This document shows positions 1-8,309 of a stretch of DNA of 9,556 nt, in pieces. Numbering within the stretch: position 1 is the first letter of the stretch; every line of letters starts with the position of its first letter. The translations under genes were made by a program, and so were the position numbers. Under the pieces are notes generated by a model. The model was not told the origin of the DNA. It made no database searches and saw nothing but the letters and a program-made list of their open reading frames with translations. The DNA is from Euryarchaeota archaeon UBA89 (GTDB lineage: Archaea; Thermoplasmatota; Poseidoniia; Poseidoniales; Thalassarchaeaceae): positions 5,044 through 14,599 of the forward strand of contig DAFS01000028.1 of NCBI GenBank assembly GCA_002495525.1, given 5' to 3'.

Positions 1-395
1 AAAAATGTCCCAGAAGTATATACTTTAACCATTTTACAGCCTTCAAAGTCATTTGTCAATCTTTTGGATTCTTCCCATTGAGCAAATAAATCATTAGCAG
101 TTACATCGTCTCTTACATCGTTAAAGTAACCACAAAATGTACAACCGGATTTCCACCACCAAACACAACCCTTAGTTCTCAAAATTACTGTGGCAGCAGT
201 ACAACTAGTGCCATCTTGTAACATCTCTGGGGTTTTGTAAACCGTAGCAGGTTTGGTCGCATCCCAAGATTCTCTACGAGAAATAGATTGAGGAGTATTC
301 TCAGGAGCTTTAACTAAATGATGAATTTTAACAGCTTTTTTGCCATCTCCTAATATCCCAGAAGCACCTCCCATAACCCTTCGGTTAGTTCCCAT
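1..395 (-). CDS. Archaeosine synthase radical-SAM subunit RaSEA-like (5' part, cut by window edge)
   Basis: Only the first 131 codons are in the window; the frame runs off base 1. The conserved block ILRTKGC...SGCTFCGYFND (residues 71-93) carries cysteines 77, 85 and 88 in a C-x7-C-x2-C arrangement expected to hold a radical-SAM 4Fe-4S cluster. It is followed by VKVYTSGTF (123-131). Both blocks resemble the Elp3-like family TIGR01210/COG1244, now known as RaSEA. In archaea RaSEA works with ArcS to turn lysine-modified preQ0 at position 15 of tRNA into archaeosine. The ATG at 393-395 is chosen because an in-frame TAG lies immediately upstream; a second ATG at codon 8 (372-374) is possible. No Shine-Dalgarno sequence is visible. 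It is divergent from the membrane acyltransferase gene. The family call is from motif memory; the C-terminal half, which would confirm it, is outside the window. Confidence 0.78.
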   Translation of the reverse strand, partial: MGTNRRVMGGASGILGDGKKAVKIHHLVKAPENTPQSISRRESWDATKPATVYKTPEMLQDGTSCTAATVILRTKGCVWWWKSGCTFCGYFNDVRDDVTANDLFAQWEESKRLTNDFEGCKMVKVYTSGTF

Positions 396-429
396 CTATT
401 GAGACTGCCGTCGCCAAAAACATCTTGTT

Positions 430-1215
430 ATGAGGGCCTCAGGGTCAAATATTGGTGATACATTGAAGTCTTTCATAATTATACAGAATCTGTTAACAGC
501 TTTGGCAATACCATTTCTTGCATTCATTGTTGGAATTTCTGCATTCCCTGGTGTTTATGTTTTTTATAAAATACTAGACATTACTAATACTAATCCTGGA
601 ACTTTCCTATCATCAAATATAGATTCAATACCTCTTGGAGACCTTGCAATTACTGGAATTGCCACAGGGATGGCAATGATGATCTGGGGTATTAGTTTAG
701 TAATTATTTGTGGATTACTCGGAGGATTATTTAGACCAAGGTTAGACCCTGGAAGATATCCTCTACAATCATTCGTGACAATTCAATGGGCTTGGTCAAT
801 GATTTTTCATAGGATTGCACTATTCTTTTTACCATTCTTAGTTCCATCATTTATTGGAAATTTATATTACCGTTTATCCGGAGCAAAGTTAGGTCAAGGA
901 GTACAAATTAATAGTGCACATCTAAATGATGCTGGTTCCGTAACATTAGGAGATAGGGTAGTAATTGGAGGGAAAGCGATTATCAATGCTCATTTAACAG
1001 AAAGTGGTGAATTGGTTATGGCTCCTGTAATTATTGGAGATGATGCATTAATTGGGATGGGTTCTGTAATTCAACCAGGCAGTAAGATAGGTGTCAAGGC
1101 CGTTGTTGCATCTAGAGCTGTTGTTCCAAAGTGGACAAACATTCCTGATGGAGAAGTATGGGCTGGAATTCCTGCAAAGTGCATAAAGCGGGCAGATGGA
1201 ACGAAACCAGAATAA
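430..1215 (+). CDS. Membrane-anchored hexapeptide-repeat acyltransferase-like protein
   Basis: The 261-residue protein has three hydrophobic stretches (about residues 14-47, 73-101 and 117-146), followed by a left-handed beta-helix domain from about 150 to 253. The C-terminal part follows the LacA/maltose-acetyltransferase pattern: an INAHLTE segment whose H188 sits where the catalytic histidine of that group is found, then PVIIGDDALIGMGSVIQPGSKIG, then the closing loop WAGIPAKCIKR. A role in acylating a cell-surface or lipid-linked sugar at the membrane is inferred; substrate and acyl donor cannot be read. Membrane helices joined to a hexapeptide domain also recall the terminal domain of Pls-type peptide synthetases (TIGR02353), so it could be a stand-alone relative of that. 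The ATG at 430 is the first start after an in-frame TGA at 400-402; no ribosome binding site is seen. Its TAA directly abuts the stop of the convergent coiled-coil gene. Confidence 0.8.
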   Translation: MRASGSNIGDTLKSFIIIQNLLTALAIPFLAFIVGISAFPGVYVFYKILDITNTNPGTFLSSNIDSIPLGDLAITGIATGMAMMIWGISLVIICGLLGGLFRPRLDPGRYPLQSFVTIQWAWSMIFHRIALFFLPFLVPSFIGNLYYRLSGAKLGQGVQINSAHLNDAGSVTLGDRVVIGGKAIINAHLTESGELVMAPVIIGDDALIGMGSVIQPGSKIGVKAVVASRAVVPKWTNIPDGEVWAGIPAKCIKRADGTKPE

Positions 1216-1836
1216 TCAGTCTTCTGATTCTTCAGACATCTCTTGTGCATGTGCAACTGCTTCTTCTGCTGCATCTAAAGCTTCATCCATTCTAGACTTG
1301 AAAGTGTCTTGTTTCTTTGCGAACTCAGCACTCTTTTCGATTGCAGAATCGATCATTTCATATCTAGTCTGAATTGCTTGATTTAGATTCTCGAATAATT
1401 GCATGTGCTGTACATACCAGTCATCTCTTGCAGTGAGTTCGACTTGGGCTGTTTGTAATGCCTCGTCGAGTTCCTCTGCTACTTCGAATACACGACCTAA
1501 TCTAGCCTTTTCACGAGTGTACATTTCTTCGGTTTTCTCTAACTTAGGCTCGAGGTGTTTGATTCTAGTAGAAGACTTGGCTCCATCCATTTCCATCTCA
1601 TGAATTCTATTATCCTTGTCTGAAAGAAGTGTTTCCATACCTTCTCTCTCTATTTCCTTATCAATTGCTTCTTTTTCTAAAACATCAATGATTGCATTTT
1701 TTTCTTCAAGTTCTTGTTCTACTTTACGATAAGCAACGTATAATTTCTCTAGTCGATCTGATTCTTCAACTAATCTTTCCTCTAGTTGTTTGATACGAAT
1801 TTCTGGCGTTATTGAACCGCCTTCATCATTAGTCAT
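1216..1836 (-). CDS. Acidic coiled-coil protein of unknown function
   Basis: I do not recognise a family. The 206 residues are almost entirely predicted coiled coil, from about residue 12 to 200, rich in Glu, Lys, Arg, Leu and Ala. There are no cysteines and only two prolines (11 and 97); P97 may mark a break between two helical segments. There is no signal peptide or membrane segment, so a soluble cytoplasmic rod is expected. The C-terminus (from about 184) is strongly acidic and Ala/Glu-rich. The start is well supported: AAGGTGAG at 1845-1852 lies 8 nt upstream of the ATG. The gene follows the M20 peptidase on the same strand after an 84-nt gap, long enough for its own promoter. A scaffolding, cytoskeletal or SMC-like accessory role is possible, but nothing in the sequence picks one out. 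Low-complexity coiled coils give misleading similarity hits, so named matches should be treated with caution. Confidence 0.82.
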   Translation of the reverse strand: MTNDEGGSITPEIRIKQLEERLVEESDRLEKLYVAYRKVEQELEEKNAIIDVLEKEAIDKEIEREGMETLLSDKDNRIHEMEMDGAKSSTRIKHLEPKLEKTEEMYTREKARLGRVFEVAEELDEALQTAQVELTARDDWYVQHMQLFENLNQAIQTRYEMIDSAIEKSAEFAKKQDTFKSRMDEALDAAEEAVAHAQEMSEESED

Positions 1837-1844
1837 TGGATACC

Positions 1845-1852
1845 CTCACCTT
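1845..1852 (-). promoter_or_regulatory. Ribosome binding site of the coiled-coil gene
   Basis: On the minus strand AAGGTGAG stands 8 nt before the ATG at 1834-1836. It matches the GGAGGTGA complement of the 16S rRNA 3' end over GGTGA. It fixes the start codon and argues for a leadered mRNA. The surrounding 84-nt gap (1837-1920) also holds an AT-rich run at about 1896-1914 that could serve as a TATA element, but it is too loose to call. Confidence 0.6.
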
Positions 1853-1920
1853 GCTCGAATCATATCCTTGCTTTAACTTCGGCGGATTCTTTGTCTGAAA
1901 ATACCCTATTTCTAATCTGT

Positions 1921-3333
1921 TTATTGGGATAAAGCTGCAATAGTTGCAGATAATACTGCAGTCAGTCTTTTCGATGAAGGAATATGTAACTTTTCATCCG
2001 GACCATGGGCATTATTTCCTGGGCCACCTGTACCTGTACAGAAGAATTGGGCTGATGGATATTTTTTCTGCATCATCGCCATAAATGGAATTGTACCACC
2101 TACCCAAGTAGCCATGGGCGGTAAACCCGTAATATGCAAAGATGCTGATGAAAGAGCATCAGCAATTTTTCCATCCATTGCCGGAGCATGGAAACCATCT
2201 GCTGCTGCATCTGGAGTATATTCGACTTTAGAGCCATAAGGAGGATTATTCTCCAATGTTTCTTTTACAATAGAGTCTATAATTTCTGAATTAACTCCGG
2301 GAGGAATTCTAAAACTTAATTTCAGATCTGTATGCGTCCTCAAAACATTCCCTGCTGTTTGAGTTGGGGGCATTCCATTAGCACCTATTACTGACATTGC
2401 TGGTCTCCAATTCATATCAAGAAGAATTTCTGCTACACCCTCATTTTGGGGCCTTAAAGTATCAACGACCGGGAGTTGTGACCAAAGTTCGTCTCCTAAT
2501 AGATTTCCAAGTTCTTCAGCCTCTTTTCTAACTTTATCACTAATTTCTACATGCATCTCAGGAACTAATATTTCACCAGTATTAGAATCTTCTACTCTGT
2601 CTAAAAGCATTCTTTGAATTCTAAACGAAGAAGGGATTACTCCTCCTGACATTCCAGAGTGTACTCCTTCATTGGAAACCTTTACCGATAAATTTCCTGC
2701 AACTAGTCCTCGTAACGCCTCAGTGACCCAAATATGCTCATAATCTGGCCCACCGCTATCAAGGACCACAATCAAGTCGGGCTCACCTAAATCTTCAGTT
2801 AATAACTCGAGATATGGTGGTAAGTCATAAGAACCTGATTCTTCACATGTTTCTATAAGAAAATGTGACCGAGGATAGGGGACTCCTTGCTCTTGTAGCA
2901 TTTTTAGAGCAGTGATACATACATATCCTCCATATCCATCATCTAAAGCACCTCTGCCATATAGCCAAGGTTCCCTCCTAACACCTTTCAGCGGATGTAA
3001 TCCCTCAGACCATAATTTAGGTCTAGATGGTTGTTTATCTAAGTGCGAATAAAATATCACTTCTCCGGGGCCCGTTCCCTCAACTGTAACTAAAAGTACA
3101 GGAGTTCTTTCATCTATTGTATGAATCTTATATTCCATACCTTCTAATTCTTGATCAACTAGCCATTTTGTAAACAAATTTATTGTTGCATTCAGTTCTC
3201 CCTTTTCTTTCCAATTCGGCTCGAAACTCGGCGAGAGAGCTTCTATCTCAATGAAATCACTTAAACTAGGTATAATTGATTCTTCCCATAACTCATCTGC
3301 TCTAGCCATCAGCCTATCTAGGTCCACGGACAT
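1921..3333 (-). CDS. M20-family metallopeptidase, CNDP2/carnosinase-like dipeptidase
   Basis: A complete 470-residue M20 peptidase, a usual length for the carnosinase-like branch. The set of dinuclear zinc ligands and catalytic residues is intact: H97 and D99 in FYSHLDKQP, bridging D131 in YGRGALDDGYGG, general base E164 and ligand E165 in ETCEESGS, D192 in VVLDSGGP, and H443 in NNAHGPDEKLH. H225 in VHSGMSGG and the GGTIP loop (412-416) belong to the dimerisation lid and active-site region. It should hydrolyse dipeptides or small N-acyl amino acids; there is no signal peptide, so it acts in the cytoplasm, probably in peptide recycling. Substrate cannot be assigned from sequence; related deacylases are the main alternative. 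No Shine-Dalgarno precedes the ATG at 3331-3333. It starts 33 nt after the helicase-nuclease stop on the same strand, so transcription from that operon is likely. Confidence 0.92.
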   Translation of the reverse strand: MSVDLDRLMARADELWEESIIPSLSDFIEIEALSPSFEPNWKEKGELNATINLFTKWLVDQELEGMEYKIHTIDERTPVLLVTVEGTGPGEVIFYSHLDKQPSRPKLWSEGLHPLKGVRREPWLYGRGALDDGYGGYVCITALKMLQEQGVPYPRSHFLIETCEESGSYDLPPYLELLTEDLGEPDLIVVLDSGGPDYEHIWVTEALRGLVAGNLSVKVSNEGVHSGMSGGVIPSSFRIQRMLLDRVEDSNTGEILVPEMHVEISDKVRKEAEELGNLLGDELWSQLPVVDTLRPQNEGVAEILLDMNWRPAMSVIGANGMPPTQTAGNVLRTHTDLKLSFRIPPGVNSEIIDSIVKETLENNPPYGSKVEYTPDAAADGFHAPAMDGKIADALSSASLHITGLPPMATWVGGTIPFMAMMQKKYPSAQFFCTGTGGPGNNAHGPDEKLHIPSSKRLTAVLSATIAALSQ

Positions 3334-3366
3334 ATTGCTATCTTAGGTAGTACAGTCTTTGAATCT

Positions 3367-6300
3367 TTAATCTATACTTCCTGCTTTTTTTGGGCCGCAA
3401 ATAGGTATTGAACCCTTTGAAAAAGGACATGATTTGCAAGGTTCAGAAGATTCTAAAGGAAGGGGAGGATAATTAGAAAGAGTATCATCAGAATTAAGTT
3501 CGATAGAGGCGGCCTTGTGTAATATCTCCTCTAATTCCTTTTGTGCTTCCAAAAACAACTTTTCAGGATATTCGACTAACCGTCCAGTGACGCCAACCCA
3601 GATTGCAGGACGCAATACTATACGTGGATGTGTTTTCATCTGTTCGATTTTTTCTAATGCACGATAATATAGTGCTAATTGCATTCTATGATGATGCAAC
3701 ATAGAATATTCAGCATCACATGATGGCTCATATGATTCATCCCCGAGAGATTCTAATAATCCATCTAACTGACCTGTTGATAATTTTGAAGCTTCTTCAG
3801 TTTTCAAGTCAATCGGACGAATCGAGGGTCCTTCATCACTATCGGTGCAAAGAACAAGGTCAATTAATCCGTCCATTTGGACTGAAACTTCATTGATTAT
3901 TGAAAGATTTTCAGGACCATTTGGTGTCCAACGATTTCTAGTCAAACTATCAATTGGAACATTAAAACTAATATGAAATGGTAATTCAGTTCTCAAACCT
4001 TCAACTTTCTCACCCTGAATAACTTCGCCAGATACTAATCTTCCTAGTCTGCTATTGGACAATCTGGTAGTCATCTCTGATACAATTCCGTTCATATGTG
4101 ATGACGTTGAGAAATTAGGAATTAATTCATTATAGATTTTTTTATGTGTTTCTAAGTTAGTTATACCATTAGGATTCTTTTTAGTCCAAGAATTAGGTAA
4201 TGAAGGTGAACTACTTGAAATCAGACCAGGATTACCAATGCCAATTTCCACTATTCTATGGACAACTAAACCAAGAAGGGCTCGATCGAGATTCTCTTTT
4301 GAGTCCGTCGAGTTGGCCTCTTCTGATAACGGTATTATTGGATTTGATCTTAATCCTCCACGTGTTTCAAGCCAATGACGTCTGGAACATTCGGATAATA
4401 TAGAAAGTCTATGTGGAGCAGTTTTCACTCTGTAATTAGAATCATTTCTAGCAATTAATTTCTCAATAATACTTTCTTTTTGCGAAAGCTTAGCCATATT
4501 ATCTTTTGAAAATATTTTTTGAGAAGGGGTCAGTATACTATTTTTAATCTGCTTAGCATCAACATTGAAACATTCTTCTTCATGAATAATCACCATACCA
4601 GGTAATAGATTACTTCCAAGGAATGAATCATGAACCATTACAAATGGATTCAAATATCTATCATCAATATTCTTCATTTGTTCGGTTTTATGTTCGACTT
4701 CATTTGTCCAAATTGATTTTTCCTCTCCTCTTCTGAAGGATCCTTGTCTAAGAGATTCTAGCCAAATCTGACCTAACTGAGGAAGAGGTTTAGTGTAAGA
4801 CCATGGAACTCTAAGACCCTTCAAATCATCATTTTCTGACCATTCGGTTCCTTTGGGTGAGCCCACTATAATTAAGCGATTTTTTGCTCTTGTTGCTCCA
4901 ACATAGAGTAGGCGTCTTGCTTCAGCATCTTTCCGAGATTCATAGAGCCATTTTGTATGCATCCAAGTAGCAGATTTAATGTCTTGTTCATCGGTCCATG
5001 GTATCGGATTTGCAGCAAAAAGTTCTGGACTGACCATAGTTCTAGAACGAGAATCGATAGTAAGATTTGTCTGTCTTTTTGAGAAAATATCTACCAAAAA
5101 TACTACACTAGCTTGAAGACCTTTGGAGCCATGAATTGTCATGATCCTCACGGCGTCCCTCGGAGGAATTGTTATTGCCTCCATAGTTGAAGATTCATTC
5201 TCAGTTAATTGTCTGATTCTATCAGCAATTACAATTGAGTCACCACCTAATTCAGAACTTAATGAGGACACTAGGCCAATAAATTGCTCTGCATCTTGCA
5301 AAGATGCATTGTCAGAGTAAGTAAGTAGTAAATCTGAAAAATCTAGAGTATCTTCTAATAACTCACTAATTGAACCTTTTTCGGATAAGTCAATCCATCT
5401 GCTTACTAATTCTCTTTGACGTGGGTTAATCGCTAAATCTCTTAATCGAATTAATAAATTTTCATTCTTACTGGCTTGGCCGATAAATTCTTGAGTTTGC
5501 TTGTCGTTGAATCCAATTAAGCAAGATCTAGCTACCCAAGTCGCGTTATGGAGATTTTTAGGCCTAGAAATGAATTGTAACAAACCATTCAGTGTGTGTA
5601 CTGCCGGTCTCTCCAATAATCCTCCCTCTCTATCTGCCTGAGAAGGGATATCAAAATCATTTAGGTACCTAATGATAATATCTCTAATATCTCTTCTTGA
5701 AGGTAAGAGGACCATTATTTCACTAGGGGGAACCCTGTCACATGTTGGCTGTATATCCCAATTACCTTCTGGAGAAAGTACTCGGATAGGTTTTCCTTCT
5801 ATGAGATGTTTTATCCTACTAGCTATCATCATTCCTTGTCTTTCTAATGATTCTCCGGAGTCAAAAGCATCTAAGTATTCATCAAGATTTAATGAAGGGT
5901 CGATAGTTAAGTCACTATTCAGAGGGCATATCCATTCAATTCCACCATCAATTTTAGCCTTTGATTCAGATGCAAATAATTGTTGAGCATCAGCATAGAA
6001 TTCACCGTTTGAAACTCTTCTATGCCTAGTATGAAAGATATCTTCCCACCATTCATTCATTACTTCTAACAAACCTCCGTCTGTTCGATAATTTATTTTC
6101 AAAGAAATTAAACCCTCTTTTCTCTTATCGGTTTCTTCTTGAGAACCTACGTCTAATCCATCATAATGGTTGAAGGGAATCCATCCTAAAAGATCTTGTC
6201 CACCATCTTCATAATGCTTCTTAGCACTAGCAATAGTAATCTTATGAGAATTTCTTGGATCACGGCTGAAATCACTATTTCTCAATTCTCGACCTGGTTC

Positions 6301-8295
6301 AGTTAACTCTGGAATACTATTTAGTTCATGAGAATTTATGTTCCTCAATATCTTTGAAAATTCCCTAAAACCAGTAACTTCTGCCTGCCTAAAGGCATAG
6401 ATACTCTGTTTAATATCTCCAACATAACATATCGTTGGTTGCCACGGAGTATCAGGAACTGAAACTTCATTTTCTTCAAAATGTCTATTACCCCAAAGTC
6501 TTGAAAGAAGTTTCCATTGAAGTGGAGAATTATCTTGAGCCTCGTCAATAATAAACGCTCTGAATCTTCTTCTAATTCTCTTTAACAAATCAAATCTTCT
6601 TATCAAGTCAATTTTACTTTCTCGGACATTAGTGATTGAATCACCTGTGAAATTAATATTTTCTTCTAAATTCTCTAGTATAGATAAAGCAGAAATTATA
6701 TGATCATCTCTCCAATATTCATCGGGAGCATTGTTCAGTGCATTGATAACTGATTCAGGATAGAAAGTTTCACAGATTCTAGGACAATTTGCTAGTAATA
6801 AATCCCCTGCCTGTTTTTGTATGTCATCAAAATCGTGAACTTCGTTAATTTGCTTAAGTTTCTGTAAAATTCCATTAAAACCATTCATTACAATACGTAA
6901 ATCATCCAAATTTCGTGCCTCATGTTCTAGGCTGAATCCAAATATCTCATCCGGATTTCCTACCGGGGGGGTCTCGGGTAAAGATAGAGGTAGTGTAGTA
7001 ATTGCACGTTTCCAATTTCTAGCAGTATTCGGAGGATTTTCTCTATTCATCATTATCATTAAACGAATAAAATGCAGCATTATATCTCCAATTTCAGAAA
7101 ACCATAATTGTTTTAATTCCTCAGTTATGGACTTAAATAACTTACTTTTCTTTCCTAAATTACCAATTCCTCTTTCCCAGTTTTCTGAATTAGGAGGAAG
7201 ATTACCTCGAGGGAAAATAGATGGTTTTTTTGATGATGAGTTATTGAATAAAGACTTCCTACTCACCACACATTGGTATACATCACTTAACCAAACTAGT
7301 TTATCCCAATTGTTCTCTTTAGGAAGTGTTGAGGAAAGATAGTCTAGACAAGCAATACGAGATTCGGAACTCCAACCAGTTCCTAAATCATTAGGATACT
7401 GTTTTACTAAGTCACAGAATTGGAAAATTTTACTCTGAGTTTGTTGGATAAAATAATCTAATTCGTCTGAATTTATTGATTCAAATATTCTTTCTGCTAG
7501 TTTTTCAGAAATAATTTTACCTTCTGAATTACTAAGATCTTTAATTGCTTCATTAATAAAAATAGAACGTTTAGAGATATTTCTGATAACATTAATTGCT
7601 CTTCTACGGCTAGCATAATGTCGTTGAATACGATCTCTAGATTCTAAGACATCTTTAGCACCAAAAACACGAGTATTAGGGATACCTGCATCAATTGCTT
7701 CGGATAATCGTGATGGATGCGAAGAAAGCCTCCATAATATGTTTAAAGCAGATTCTGTGAGAAGAATCCTGCCTGAGTCTGAAACGTTATCCTGTGTCAA
7801 AGAATCACCGAGCATACCTCTGTAAGGAGAAATTAATTGGTTGAAAAACGAATCAATCGTTCCTATCGGGGCATCATCCAACAAAGTCAGTAATTGTTCA
7901 TTGAATCCTTCATATCGAATCCTAGGATCTGTTCTAATATTTCCATCATCACTTGATGGACCCGGAGATAAATTTACTAGTCTTTTTCTTAACCTATCTT
8001 TCATTTCATCTGCTGCTTTATTGGTAAACGTAAGTAGTACTACTTCTCCGGGCAACAATCCACCCCAATCACGGAGGTTTTGAGTATCAGACTTACTTGA
8101 AACTAGCATTCCGCCGGATAGTTCAACAGGTCTTTCGGGTTTAGGTAAAATTCTAGTTGCTCTTTGATTTTCTGAAAGATAATGTTCAATCACTCTATCT
8201 ACAATGGTGCTTGTTTTACCAGTTCCTGCACCTGCATCGACAACTATGTGTGAGTCTAAATTAAGAGCTAATAATTGTGCTCGATTTAATTTCAT
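3367..8295 (-). CDS. AddA/RecB-type UvrD-family helicase with C-terminal Fe-S PD-(D/E)XK nuclease
   Basis: A 1642-residue superfamily 1A helicase-nuclease with every motor motif intact: Q motif around Q7, Walker A AGAGTGKT (21-28), motif Ia LLTFTNKAADEMK (87-99), GTIDSFF (145-151), Walker B FIIDEAQD (581-588), motif III GDIKQSIYAFRQ (626-637), motif IV INYRT (734-738), motif V MTIHGSKGLQ (1052-1061) and motif VI RRLLYVGATRAKNRL (1127-1141). The C-terminal RecB-type nuclease shows H1346, D1479 in GLIDLV, D1496 and K1498 in PIDLKTE, and Q1539 in MQLALYYRAL. Cysteines 1303, 1620, 1623 and 1633 form a likely 4Fe-4S staple around it. It should be the motor and one of the two nucleases that unwind and resect double-strand DNA ends. 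It is longer than bacterial AddA (about 1200 aa), with extra sequence before motif II and between motifs III and IV. Its ATG overlaps the stop of the AddB-like gene. Confidence 0.9.
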   Translation of the reverse strand: MKLNRAQLLALNLDSHIVVDAGAGTGKTSTIVDRVIEHYLSENQRATRILPKPERPVELSGGMLVSSKSDTQNLRDWGGLLPGEVVLLTFTNKAADEMKDRLRKRLVNLSPGPSSDDGNIRTDPRIRYEGFNEQLLTLLDDAPIGTIDSFFNQLISPYRGMLGDSLTQDNVSDSGRILLTESALNILWRLSSHPSRLSEAIDAGIPNTRVFGAKDVLESRDRIQRHYASRRRAINVIRNISKRSIFINEAIKDLSNSEGKIISEKLAERIFESINSDELDYFIQQTQSKIFQFCDLVKQYPNDLGTGWSSESRIACLDYLSSTLPKENNWDKLVWLSDVYQCVVSRKSLFNNSSSKKPSIFPRGNLPPNSENWERGIGNLGKKSKLFKSITEELKQLWFSEIGDIMLHFIRLMIMMNRENPPNTARNWKRAITTLPLSLPETPPVGNPDEIFGFSLEHEARNLDDLRIVMNGFNGILQKLKQINEVHDFDDIQKQAGDLLLANCPRICETFYPESVINALNNAPDEYWRDDHIISALSILENLEENINFTGDSITNVRESKIDLIRRFDLLKRIRRRFRAFIIDEAQDNSPLQWKLLSRLWGNRHFEENEVSVPDTPWQPTICYVGDIKQSIYAFRQAEVTGFREFSKILRNINSHELNSIPELTEPGRELRNSDFSRDPRNSHKITIASAKKHYEDGGQDLLGWIPFNHYDGLDVGSQEETDKRKEGLISLKINYRTDGGLLEVMNEWWEDIFHTRHRRVSNGEFYADAQQLFASESKAKIDGGIEWICPLNSDLTIDPSLNLDEYLDAFDSGESLERQGMMIASRIKHLIEGKPIRVLSPEGNWDIQPTCDRVPPSEIMVLLPSRRDIRDIIIRYLNDFDIPSQADREGGLLERPAVHTLNGLLQFISRPKNLHNATWVARSCLIGFNDKQTQEFIGQASKNENLLIRLRDLAINPRQRELVSRWIDLSEKGSISELLEDTLDFSDLLLTYSDNASLQDAEQFIGLVSSLSSELGGDSIVIADRIRQLTENESSTMEAITIPPRDAVRIMTIHGSKGLQASVVFLVDIFSKRQTNLTIDSRSRTMVSPELFAANPIPWTDEQDIKSATWMHTKWLYESRKDAEARRLLYVGATRAKNRLIIVGSPKGTEWSENDDLKGLRVPWSYTKPLPQLGQIWLESLRQGSFRRGEEKSIWTNEVEHKTEQMKNIDDRYLNPFVMVHDSFLGSNLLPGMVIIHEEECFNVDAKQIKNSILTPSQKIFSKDNMAKLSQKESIIEKLIARNDSNYRVKTAPHRLSILSECSRRHWLETRGGLRSNPIIPLSEEANSTDSKENLDRALLGLVVHRIVEIGIGNPGLISSSSPSLPNSWTKKNPNGITNLETHKKIYNELIPNFSTSSHMNGIVSEMTTRLSNSRLGRLVSGEVIQGEKVEGLRTELPFHISFNVPIDSLTRNRWTPNGPENLSIINEVSVQMDGLIDLVLCTDSDEGPSIRPIDLKTEEASKLSTGQLDGLLESLGDESYEPSCDAEYSMLHHHRMQLALYYRALEKIEQMKTHPRIVLRPAIWVGVTGRLVEYPEKLFLEAQKELEEILHKAASIELNSDDTLSNYPPLPLESSEPCKSCPFSKGSIPICGPKKAGSID

Positions 8296-8309
8296 TAAAA
8301 ATCACCTTC
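8293..8309 (-). promoter_or_regulatory. TAATG stop-start overlap with embedded ribosome binding site
   Basis: On the minus strand the upstream nuclease gene ends in TAA and the helicase gene begins with ATG, sharing one A (TAATG). GAAGGTGA at 8302-8309, inside the last codons of the upstream gene, sits 6 nt before that ATG. This fixes the helicase start and points to translational coupling, as expected for subunits made in a fixed ratio. Confidence 0.8.

Noticed and set aside
1896..1914. AT-rich stretch upstream of the coiled-coil gene, as a TATA box
   Set aside because: The whole window is AT-rich and the match to an archaeal TATA/BRE is loose; I cannot separate it from background.
5672..5986. 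Plus-strand open frame of 104 codons
   Set aside because: Antisense to the helicase gene within a continuous protein-coding region; low-complexity Ile/Ser/Leu translation typical of a shadow frame.
6965..6971. Run of seven G (C on the coding strand) in the helicase gene, a possible slippage or frameshift site
   Set aside because: The reading frame continues unbroken on both sides and all downstream helicase and nuclease motifs are in frame, so no shift is needed.
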